DNA from: Candidatus Solincola jinzensis | GTDB lineage: Bacteria > Actinomycetota > Geothermincolia > Geothermincolales > RBG-13-55-18 | Reading direction: 5' to 3' | DNA: 7,076 nucleotides | NCBI GenBank assembly: GCA_015711875.1 | Contig: JACVJG010000144.1 | Location: 1-7,076, forward strand | Part shown: positions 1 to 4,879 of the stretch, piece after piece | Layout: every line of letters starts with the position of its first letter | Numbering within the stretch: the first letter of the stretch is position 1 | Program-made: the position numbers and the translations under genes | Notes under the pieces: generated by a model | Database searches by the model: none | The model's input: only the letters and a program-made list of their open reading frames with translations | What the model was told of the DNA's origin: nothing

Positions 1-520
1 ACTGAAGACTCATAGCCAGGTGGAGGCGGGACGCCCCGCTCAGCCCCCGGGATTTATCCTGGTAGTAAAGCCGGCGCTCCTCGCGGCGCCGCGCGGCCTC
101 TCTCAGCTCCCGCGCGTCTAATGCCTTGCCCGTGAAACCCGCAAGGGCTTGCGCGAGGCGGAGGAACTCCCTCGCCAGGAGGCGTTCCCCGAGCGGGCCA
201 TGATTACGCGGGAGGTCCATGAGGTGAACGAAATCCCCGGGGAAACGCGCTCGCCATGCGTCGTGTAGGCGGCGCATGCCGTCACAGGCATTGACGAAGA
301 CGGCGTGCCGTGGCCCTCCTCCGCCCAGGGCCTCGCCGCCGTCCATGGCCGCCGCCAGGCAGGCGCGAACATAGGGGCAGATGGCCTGGTGCAGAATAGC
401 GTCCGCAGCCTCCAGCCGGGAGGGGTCGCCGAAATGCCGCAGTGGCGAAAGGCCCGCCGCGTCCAGTATCTCCAGTGGGGTATAGGCACAGAACCAGGCG
501 ATGTCTTTCTCTCCCTGCAC
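1..520 (-). CDS. 2-hydroxyacyl-CoA dehydratase subunit (HgdB/HgdC-type, PF06050 family), 3' end outside window
   Basis: The reverse strand is open for 173 codons from a GTG at 520 to the window edge, so the C-terminus is missing. The GTG has a clean Shine-Dalgarno AAGGAG six bases upstream, and the frame has no better start before its upstream TGA. Near the N-terminus lies WFCAYTPLEILDAAGL (residues 9-24). It is followed by ADAILHQAICPYVRACL (39-55), VFVNACDGMRRLHDAW (74-89) and HLMDLPRN (99-106). This order is that of the 2-hydroxyglutaryl-/lactoyl-/phenyllactyl-CoA dehydratase and benzoyl-CoA reductase subunits. Cys11, Cys48 and Cys79 sit where the family places its 4Fe-4S ligands. These oxygen-sensitive cytoplasmic enzymes remove water from 2-hydroxyacyl-CoA using an ATP-dependent activase; no activase or partner subunit is visible here. 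Substrate cannot be told. It is transcribed divergently from the rubredoxin-flavodiiron pair. Confidence 0.9.
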   Translation of the reverse strand, partial: MQGEKDIAWFCAYTPLEILDAAGLSPLRHFGDPSRLEAADAILHQAICPYVRACLAAAMDGGEALGGGGPRHAVFVNACDGMRRLHDAWRARFPGDFVHLMDLPRNHGPLGERLLAREFLRLAQALAGFTGKALDARELREAARRREERRLYYQDKSRGLSGASRLHLAMSLQ

Positions 521-575
521 GCCGTTCTCCTTCGCTCCACCCGCAGGTGACCATGATCGGAGACATGGCCAGCTC

Positions 576-603
576 GCCTCACGACGAGATAAAATGCCTC
601 ACG
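576..603. repeat. Pair of 8-base direct repeats in the divergent promoter region
   Basis: GCCTCACG occurs at 576-583 and again at 596-603, exactly 20 bases apart (about two helical turns). The second copy overlaps the predicted start of dehydratase transcription. Such same-face repeats are a common layout for a repressor site, but the regulator is unknown and chance cannot be excluded. Confidence 0.35.
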
Positions 604-612
604 CGCGGGTAT

Positions 613-618
613 ATTATA
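613..618 (-). promoter_or_regulatory. Candidate -10 element for the dehydratase gene
   Basis: The minus strand reads TATAAT here, inside an AT-rich island (610-622) in otherwise GC-rich DNA. It would start transcription near 606 and leave a leader of about 85 bases before the GTG at 520. No convincing -35 hexamer is present at 16-18 bases. The island is nearly palindromic, so it could also serve the divergent rubredoxin gene (TATAAA at 617-622 on the plus strand). Known: consensus -10. Inferred: use as a promoter. Confidence 0.4.
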
Positions 619-688
619 TAAAACGCTGTGCCGGGCATGGTTACAGCGGAGTGGCTTGAAAGCGTGGAAGAAAAGGAGGTCCAAGGGA

Positions 689-847
689 ATGGACAAGTAC
701 GAGTGCACCATTTGCGGATACATCTACGACCCCGAAAAGGGAGATCCCGATTCCGGTATCGCCCCGGGTACCGCCTTCGAGGATCTCCCTGACGACTGGG
801 TATGCCCGCAGTGCGGGGCCGACAAGGACATGTTCGAGAAGCTGTAG
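689..847 (+). CDS. Rubredoxin
   Basis: A 52-residue protein, the normal length for a rubredoxin. It carries both iron-binding knuckles, CTICGY near the N-terminus and CPQCGA near the C-terminus, which together bind one Fe with four cysteines. Between them lie the expected [16 protein letters not shown] loop and the [11 protein letters not shown] segment. The ATG at 689 is chosen because AAGGAGGT (672-680 region) sits about nine bases before it and the protein then begins [11 protein letters not shown], as in the family. An upstream in-frame ATG at 656 would add a basic stretch that translates the ribosome binding site itself, so it is not used. The flavodiiron gene follows 48 bases downstream on the same strand, its usual partner: rubredoxin passes single electrons to the flavodiiron FMN. 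Cytoplasmic. Confidence 0.97.
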   Translation: MDKYECTICGYIYDPEKGDPDSGIAPGTAFEDLPDDWVCPQCGADKDMFEKL

Positions 848-895
848 GAAAAGCCGGGCGACGGAGCGAGGCACGGTAAAGGCGGGAGGTAGAGA

Positions 896-2080
896 ATGCA
901 GCCGGTGAAGGTGAGCGAGGGAGTTCATTGGGTGGGAGCCCTGGACCCCCAGCTGCGTGTTTTCGACATCATCATGAAGGCCGACCACGGGACCACCTAT
1001 AACGCCTATCTCATCACCGGCGGGGAAAAGATCGCCGTGGTGGACACGGTGAAGGCGCCCTTTTACGAAGACTTCATAGCCAACATCCGCTCCCTGGTGG
1101 ATCCGCGGGATATCGCCTACGTCATCGTCAACCACACCGAGCCCGATCATTCCGGCTCGTTGTCGAGGTTCCTGGAAGACGCCCCCAACGCCAGGGTGGT
1201 GTGCGACCGCCAGTGCAAGAACTTCGTCAAAAACATCCTCAACCGCGACGTGGACCCCATGCTGGTCCAGGACGGCGACGTCCTGGACCTGGGAGGAGGG
1301 GCGGAGCTGCGTTTCGTGCATGCGCCCTTCCTGCACTGGCCGGACACCATGTTCACCTATTACGGCAGGGACGGCGTGCTCTTTACCTGCGACTTCCTGG
1401 GCGCCCATTACTGCGACGACCGCATATTCGACGACCTTGTCAACGACTATTCCCATGCCTTCGAGTACTATTACATGGTCATCTTCAGGCCCTTTAAAAA
1501 GTACGTTCTGGAGGCCATCGACAAGATAAAGGATCTGGGGATAAAGGTCATCGCCACCAGCCACGGCCCCGTGTTGCGCAAGGACCCCTGGGCGTGCGTG
1601 GAGAAATACCGCGCCTGGAGCTCCCAGCCGGAGCCGTCGGGGGATAAGAGCCTGCTGGTATTCTATGCCAGCGCCTACGGCAACACCGCCGCCCTGGCGG
1701 AGAAGATCGCGGCGGGAGCGCGTTCCGAGGGCGTGAAAGTGGCGGTCATGGACGTCGCGGCCACCGAGCTGGGTTTGATGATAGACCGTATCGAGGCCGC
1801 GGACGGCATTGCGGTGGGCTCGGCGACCATCAACGGCGACGCGGTGGAGCCGGTATGGTACCTGCTCTCACATCTCGCCACCCTGAACCTCAAGGGCAAG
1901 GTAGGCGCCTCCTTCGGTTCCTACGGGTGGAGCGGAGAGGCCCCCAAGCTCATCGCGGAGCGGCTGAAGGGACTCAAGTTCAAGGTGGAGGAGGAGCCCC
2001 TGCGCGTGAACCTGGTGCCCACGCAAGAGGACCTGGCCATGGCGGAGGAGATGGGGCGCCGCATCGCCCGCTCCCTCTAA
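896..2080 (+). CDS. fprA: Class A flavodiiron protein (FprA-type O2/NO reductase)
   Basis: A 394-residue protein with the two-domain architecture and length of class A flavodiiron proteins. Residues 1-245 form a metallo-beta-lactamase-like domain. The diiron ligands are visible in order: His80, Glu82 and Asp84 in HTEPDHSGS, His147 in FLHWPD, Asp166 in TCDFLGAH, and His223 in TSHGP. Residues 252-394 are a flavodoxin domain with the FMN phosphate loop ASAYGNTAA (258-266) and later FMN loops at TINGDAVEP and GSYGWSGEA. The enzyme reduces O2 to water, and in some members NO to N2O, in the cytoplasm. The start at 896 has GGGAGGT a few bases upstream. It follows rubredoxin by 48 bases with no terminator between, so the two are probably one transcript. 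No C-terminal flavin reductase or fused rubredoxin is present, so the separate rubredoxin is the likely donor. O2 versus NO preference cannot be read from sequence. Confidence 0.97.
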   Translation: MQPVKVSEGVHWVGALDPQLRVFDIIMKADHGTTYNAYLITGGEKIAVVDTVKAPFYEDFIANIRSLVDPRDIAYVIVNHTEPDHSGSLSRFLEDAPNARVVCDRQCKNFVKNILNRDVDPMLVQDGDVLDLGGGAELRFVHAPFLHWPDTMFTYYGRDGVLFTCDFLGAHYCDDRIFDDLVNDYSHAFEYYYMVIFRPFKKYVLEAIDKIKDLGIKVIATSHGPVLRKDPWACVEKYRAWSSQPEPSGDKSLLVFYASAYGNTAALAEKIAAGARSEGVKVAVMDVAATELGLMIDRIEAADGIAVGSATINGDAVEPVWYLLSHLATLNLKGKVGASFGSYGWSGEAPKLIAERLKGLKFKVEEEPLRVNLVPTQEDLAMAEEMGRRIARSL

Positions 2081-2498
2081 GCCCGTTTTCAGGGTTCCGG
2101 GTCCGCATGGGGCAGGGCACAGGAGGACTCCTTTATGCCCTTCTCTCCGCATAAGCCACGGGTCTGATCCGGGAGAAGCGTGGCCATGAAGGCAGGCAGG
2201 AGCCGGCGGACGCCTTATAGCGCTCCTCCTCTGGGGCGCGGGGCGACGAGGTCGCAGGACGGGTCGGCGACTGCGGATGTCATTGCCACGCCGCCAGCCA
2301 GTCATGCTGCATCACCCTAGGCGATGGGGTCACAGGACGGTCTGGAGGCTTTCGCAGCCGCGGATCCCTCTTGCCCTCCGGGGCTGGGCGCTGTCCGGGG
2401 AACGCGCGGTCCGCGGGCTCCTGCCGCCGGTGAGCCAAGGGCGTGGCTACTGGCGGCATGCCGGCCGCGTAGTCTCCCCGGGCGGCGGTCCTCCCCAC
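2081..2498. other. 418-base gap without a recognisable gene
   Basis: This lies between the convergent flavodiiron and lipoprotein genes. Short open frames on both strands give arginine- and proline-rich translations typical of non-coding GC-rich DNA, and none resembles a known family. It holds one degenerate 21-base direct repeat (2242-2262 and 2320-2340, 18 of 21 identical) and one GC-rich hairpin (2423-2457). No U-rich terminator was seen behind the flavodiiron gene. Confidence 0.6.
2423..2457 (-). terminator. GC-rich hairpin downstream of the lipoprotein gene, possible 3' structure
   Basis: The arms GCCGCCGGTGAGCC (2423-2436) and GGCTACTGGCGGC (2445-2457) pair with one mismatch and one bulge around an 8-base loop. 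It starts 42 bases past the lipoprotein stop on the minus strand. No U-run follows on either strand, so it is not a standard intrinsic terminator. It could protect the mRNA 3' end or be incidental. Confidence 0.3.
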
Positions 2499-2822
2499 CT
2501 ACGAACCGTGCACGGAGCAAATTACCGTGGTGCCGTTCAGATTATAGGTACCTCCCGCCGGACATGCCGGTACGCTCTGGAGATATTTGGGCACCAGTTG
2601 CTGGATAGACTTGGGATAGGTGCCCTCCATGGCGTAATACTGCTGGATAGCGGACGAGATGAGCTTGCGGTTGGCGGCGCAGGCCGTGGACTCGGATTGA
2701 CCCACGGGGCCGCCGGTCGTCGCGCTGTCCTCCGGGGTGGCCGTCTCGCTCCCACCGCCGCATCCGGCGATGAGAACGAGGGCGACGAGCAGGACCACAC
2801 AGCTAAGTAGCCATCTTCTCAT
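2499..2822 (-). CDS. Small lipoprotein with a type IV pilin-like head domain
   Basis: A 107-residue protein. Residues 1-20 are a lipoprotein signal peptide (MRR, a long hydrophobic run, then LIAG) followed by the lipidation cysteine Cys21 and a GGG tether. Residues 22-46 are a Ser/Thr/Gly/Pro linker. Residues 47-107 resemble the soluble part of pseudopilins and ComGC/PulG-like proteins. They include CAANRKLISSAIQQYY, the typical EGTYPKSIQQLVPKYL, then PACPAGGTYNL and a C-terminal VICSVHGS. Cys87 and Cys102 are placed as in the disulfide loop of such pilins. The usual prepilin peptidase site and N-terminal polymerising helix are absent. Start chosen at 2822 with a GGGGA-type ribosome site about seven bases upstream. 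No pilus or secretion genes are nearby. It should be anchored to the outer face of the membrane; its role is unknown, perhaps a pilus-associated or decoy subunit. Lipoprotein call is firm, pilin kinship good, function open. Confidence 0.85.
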   Translation of the reverse strand: MRRWLLSCVVLLVALVLIAGCGGGSETATPEDSATTGGPVGQSESTACAANRKLISSAIQQYYAMEGTYPKSIQQLVPKYLQSVPACPAGGTYNLNGTTVICSVHGS

Positions 2823-3127
2823 TGCGTTCCCCTCTCCCTAATACCGTCCTACAGTGATTCTTATCGGTGTCATATGCGGGCTTGCTTGAGGGTCGTGCGA
2901 GGGCGGCCCTAGAAATCGGCGGACGTTCGGCGGACTGAACGGCATCCACCTTTGCGGGAAGGCGGGCTGTCGACAGACCGCAGGGTTTGAGAAAAGCACA
3001 AACCGCCTTCGTGTCCAGCTTTACGGGATGGCGGGTTCTCTCCAGAAACCAGAATCCATGTTAAACAAGTAAAAAACAAATCACCTTGGTGTCCGGCTTT
3101 TCATGGTGGCGGGGCTTCTACGATGAC
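2823..3127. other. 305-base gap with degenerate direct repeats
   Basis: This lies between two minus-strand genes, so it probably contains the lipoprotein promoter, although no good -10/-35 pair was found. No coding frame is supported. It contains three related repeat units (2950-3113), a tandem TCGGCGGAC (2916-2924 and 2927-2935), and a perfect palindrome CTGTCGACAG at 2967-2976. A short A-rich stretch (3064-3080) interrupts the GC-rich DNA. Confidence 0.6.
2950..3113. repeat. Three degenerate direct repeat copies
   Basis: The copies at 2998-3035 and 3076-3113 are 38 bases each and agree at 30 positions without gaps. Both contain GTGTCC, then GCTTT, and end in TGGCGGG (or GTGGCGGG). A shorter third copy at 2950-2966 shares CTTTnCGGGAnGGCGGG with the first of these. 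Start-to-start spacing is 69 and 78 bases. In the second and third copies a CGCC or CACC near the start can pair with GGCG or GGTG near the end, so each may form a weak hairpin. They look like decayed copies of one element. Confidence 0.55.
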
Positions 3128-3442
3128 TTAAAGCTCGCCGGTGTCCATGTCCCGGATGGCGCGTATGACGGTCTTCTTGGCGATGCTGGTGATGATGCTG
3201 GGAGGGCTTTCCAGGATGGCCGCGCGCCACTCGTCCAGGGGGCGGTTGGCTTCCTTGAAGGCCTCATAGAGGGTGTCCTGGAGCTGGGCGAGGTTGGGCT
3301 CGATGTAGATCTCGTAGATATGCTTCTGGGATCCCGATAGCTCGTCCACGTCCCTGGAGAGGACATCCCGGAACTCCTGCTTGATGCGCTTGCCCCGGTT
3401 CCTTACGTAGTAGGCGTTGAGTTCCTCAAGGAAATCCACCAT
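3128..3442 (-). CDS. Hypothetical helical protein, 104 residues
   Basis: I do not recognise this family. The protein has no cysteine, no signal peptide and no membrane segment, so it should be cytoplasmic. It is rich in Glu, Asp, Arg and Lys. It reads as several amphipathic helices: residues 2-13, 17-36, 40-65 with EIYIEPNLAQLQDTLYEAF, 68-79, and 84-98 with IITSIAKKTVIRAIRD. A PP pair at 80-81 separates the last two. The ATG at 3442 is followed directly by an in-frame GTG, and either could be the start. The ribosome binding site is weak: GAGG lies about 14 bases before 3442 and better fits an out-of-frame ATG seven bases upstream. The even charge pattern and lack of stops support real coding. 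It is read away from the broken Fe-S gene and precedes the lipoprotein by 305 bases; joint function is not evident. Confidence 0.7.
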   Translation of the reverse strand: MVDFLEELNAYYVRNRGKRIKQEFRDVLSRDVDELSGSQKHIYEIYIEPNLAQLQDTLYEAFKEANRPLDEWRAAILESPPSIITSIAKKTVIRAIRDMDTGEL

Positions 3443-3488
3443 CTCTCATGCGTTCCTCTTGCTGTCGCCCCCGACCTACCGTTATATG

Positions 3489-3533
3489 ATAGCCGCTCGC
3501 GGCCCGAAATCAAAACGACGGCCGCGCGGCTAT
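3489..3533. repeat. Strong inverted repeat in a divergent intergenic region
   Basis: ATAGCCGCTCGCGGCC (3489-3504) pairs with GGCCGCGCGGCTAT (3520-3533): fourteen base pairs with a two-base bulge. The loop is A-rich, 15 bases (3505-3519). An outer ATGATA (3486-3491) / TATCAT (3536-3541) pair overlaps its edge. It sits between the start of the hypothetical gene and the broken Fe-S gene, about 47 bases from the first and 66 from the second. It may be an operator, a bidirectional structure or a relic. There is no U-run for a terminator. Confidence 0.6.
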
Positions 3534-3599
3534 GGTATCATGCGGACAATAAAAGGAATCGGATGGCTGGACGGCTTGCTTTAGAGCGGGGAGGTGGAG

Positions 3600-4128
3600 A
3601 TGCAAGACCTTTATCACCGGCTTATGCGGCGTATGGATGATTTTCCCGCCGGGGCCATGCCCTCGCAGAACCTGCTCGGCATCCTGCGGTTGATCTTCGA
3701 CCCGCGAGGAGGTGCTGGACGCCCTGGATCGCGCGGAGAAAGCGGGGCTGGTGCATATCACCGACAACATCCAGGACAAGATCAGCTTCATCTGTAACTG
3801 CTGCGGGTGCTGTTGTGGTTTCCTGGGCACCATCACCAGGTTGAACATCTCCGGGGCGGTGGCGGCGTCGCGCTATGTGGCATCGGTCGACGAAGGCCTC
3901 TGCAACGGCTGCGAGGCCTGCGTGGACATTTGCCAGGTGAAGGCGACGAGCGTGCGGGACGGGCTCGCGGTGGTGGATAAAGCGCGTTGTATCGGGTATG
4001 GCCTGTGCGTTGGCGATTGCCCTTCCGGGGCCATGGCGGTGTCGGAGCGGGAGGGATGGCGTGAGCCCGCCCGCGATATCGTCGAGCTGGGCATGGCGGT
4101 GCTCAAGGAACGGGGCAAACTGTCGTAG
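3600..4128 (+). pseudogene. Broken 4Fe-4S ferredoxin-type gene: internal deletion, frameshift and lost cluster cysteine
   Basis: The 5' part starts at ATG 3600 behind GGGGAGG and encodes 35 residues (MQDLYHRLMRRMDDFPAGAM through LIFDP, to about 3704). They match the N-terminus of a family of cysteine-rich 4Fe-4S proteins. The frame then fails. From about 3703 another frame continues as REEVLDALDRAEKAGLVHIT, which in intact relatives lies far downstream, just before the cysteine-rich region. A middle segment of probably more than a hundred residues is therefore gone. The 3' part retains CNCCGCCCG (residues 28-36 counted from GTG 3712) and a first cluster motif CNGCEACVDIC. Its second motif reads CIGYGLCVGDCP: Tyr96 (TAT, 3997-3999) replaces the second cysteine. 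Intact members are cytoplasmic redox proteins. The GTG at 3712 has no usable ribosome site at proper spacing, so a shorter functional protein is unlikely but not excluded. Confidence 0.8.
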
Positions 4129-4152
4129 GACCGCGCCTTGCCTCGATAAACG

Positions 4153-4178
4153 CGAGGACCCTCACCGGAGGGCCCTCG
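4153..4178 (-). terminator. Hairpin behind tRNA-Ala, likely terminator
   Basis: CGAGGACCCTC (4153-4163) and GAGGGCCCTCG (4168-4178) pair over 11 bases with one G-T wobble and a four-base loop. On the minus strand it begins 9 bases past the tRNA CCA end and is followed by CGTTTATC, a short, imperfect U-rich tail. It also sits 24 bases after the stop of the broken Fe-S gene, so it could block readthrough from both sides. Confidence 0.65.
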
Positions 4179-4187
4179 TCGGATTCC

Positions 4188-4262
4188 TGGTGGAGCCGAT
4201 GGGATTTGAACCCACGACCTCTGCCGTGCGAAGGCAGCGCTCTCCCGCTGAGCTACGGCCCC
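4188..4262 (-). tRNA. tRNA-Ala(CGC)
   Basis: A complete 75-base tRNA gene read on the minus strand with CCA encoded. The acceptor arms GGGGCCG and CGGCTCC pair with a G3-U70 wobble, the hallmark identity element of alanine tRNAs. The D arm is GCTC/GAGC around AGCGGGA. The anticodon arm is CTGCC/GGCAG with loop TTCGCAC, giving anticodon CGC, which reads GCG. The variable loop is AGGTC and the T arm GTGGG/CCCAT with the standard loop TTCAAAT. The discriminator base is A. All conserved positions are intact, so it should be functional. A GCG-reading isoacceptor fits a GC-rich genome. No integrated element borders its 3' end. Confidence 0.97.
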
Positions 4263-4276
4263 ACGTTCGCAGGGCT

Positions 4277-4282
4277 ATTCTA
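4277..4282 (-). promoter_or_regulatory. Candidate -10 element of the tRNA gene
   Basis: The minus strand reads TAGAAT here, 14 bases upstream of the tRNA 5' end, so transcription would begin about seven bases before the mature tRNA. The best -35 candidate, TGGAAT at about 18 bases' spacing, is weak. Confidence 0.4.
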
Positions 4283-4443
4283 ACAGAAGGGGAACGGCGT
4301 ATTCCACACTGGAGGCCCGGGAAAGGCTGTGCCGATGCCTCTCCTTGAGCCGCGGGGCGGGCCGCGCGGCGTTCCGTCCGCCTGCGAGTCGGATCCATGC
4401 CCATCAGGGGCGGCTATCGTCCCCCGATACACCGCCAGGTTCT

Positions 4444-4567
4444 CCCATGATCGAGGGATGGGGCTTTGAGACGATATCTCCGCATCCGTCGTTTCACAGC
4501 TACCCTCCGATCATGGGGGGCAGTGAAGCAAGGAGCTTTGGAAGGCGATATCTCCTCCGCATCCCTC
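4444..4567. repeat. Inverted repeat arms with an interleaved direct repeat
   Basis: CCCATGATCGAGGG (4444-4457) is the inverse of CCCTCCGATCATGGG (4503-4517) apart from one extra base, giving a 14-bp stem with a single bulge around 45 bases. A second relationship overlaps this. GCTTTGAGACGATATCTCCGCATCC begins at 4463. It is repeated in the same direction from 4535 as AGCTTTGGAAGGCGATATCT, then CCTCCGCATCC. Shared cores are GCTTTG, CGATATCTCC and CGCATCC. The combination suggests duplicated segments or a decayed small mobile element. Confidence 0.5.
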
Positions 4568-4786
4568 GGGTTGGTTGCCGCCGCGCCCAACCGCTTGAGG
4601 ATCCATAAGTACGAGGGATCCGCAACGAGGCCGTGCATAGGTTTAACCCATGCGCGGCACGGCTGGTTCGCGGCCGGCCTCCCTGATGCCGGGGGCATGC
4701 CCCGCGGCTCATGCCCGGGGCGGCGAAGTCCGTGGGGCCGTTCCCGCGGCGCTCGGCGAACGCGCGGCACGGAACCCGGGAAGCGC

Positions 4787-4814
4787 TTGCGGCTCTAATG
4801 GGGTAGAGTAATGA
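4787..4814 (+). promoter_or_regulatory. Weak candidate promoter for the phosphoesterase gene
   Basis: TTGCGG (4787-4792) and TAATGA (4809-4814) are separated by 16 bases and lie about 65 bases before the ATG at 4880. Both hexamers are imperfect. It is the most promoter-like pair in this GC-rich stretch, nothing more. Confidence 0.25.
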
Positions 4815-4879
4815 AGGGCGGCGCTGCGGGCTCCGGCCTTCGCGCCGCCACAGGGCAGGCAAGGCGATAGAGAGGTGCG

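Larger units (their letters stand above)
4263..4879. other. 617-base gap with repeats and hairpins, no supported gene
   Basis: Several frames are open on both strands, but the translations are rich in Arg, Gly and Pro, overlap each other and show no known motif, so I call no gene. Contents, from left to right: the tRNA promoter; an inverted plus direct repeat block (4444-4567); a small stem GGTTGG/CCAACC (4569-4592); a perfect 12-base palindrome GGGGCATGCCCC (4692-4703) that competes with a GCCCCG/CGGGGC stem (4699-4721); and a possible promoter for the phosphoesterase near 4787-4814. A structured RNA is possible, but no known class is recognised. Confidence 0.55.

Noticed and set aside
282..566. 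ATG-started minus-strand frame of 94 codons
   Set aside because: It overlaps the dehydratase in another frame; only the GTG frame has family motifs and a proper ribosome site.
656..688. Longer rubredoxin start giving an N-terminal [11 protein letters not shown] extension
   Set aside because: The extension translates the Shine-Dalgarno AAGGAGGT itself, and the family starts at MDKYEC.
641..1564. A 307-codon open frame on the minus strand opposite the flavodiiron gene
   Set aside because: It is antisense to two certain genes, shows no family motif, and is explained by GC-rich codon bias.
2950..3113. CRISPR array
   Set aside because: Only two to three diverged copies, unequal spacing and no cas genes.
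3712..4128. Independent short ferredoxin gene starting at GTG 3712
   Set aside because: GAGGAG directly abuts the GTG so spacing is wrong, the first residues match the interior of longer homologs, and the true family N-terminus lies just upstream in another frame.
3594..4128. Programmed ribosomal frameshift joining the two Fe-S fragments
   Set aside because: No slippery heptamer or downstream pseudoknot is evident, and a frameshift could not restore the missing middle segment.
4188..4262. Integration site of a genomic island at the tRNA-Ala 3' end
   Set aside because: No duplicated tRNA 3' end and no integrase are visible in the window.
4162..4404. Minus-strand frame of 80 codons over the tRNA
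   Set aside because: It includes the tRNA gene read as protein, a familiar spurious call.
4263..4879. Known RNA such as SRP RNA, tmRNA, RNase P RNA or 6C RNA
   Set aside because: None of the conserved sequence blocks that I know for these classes is present.
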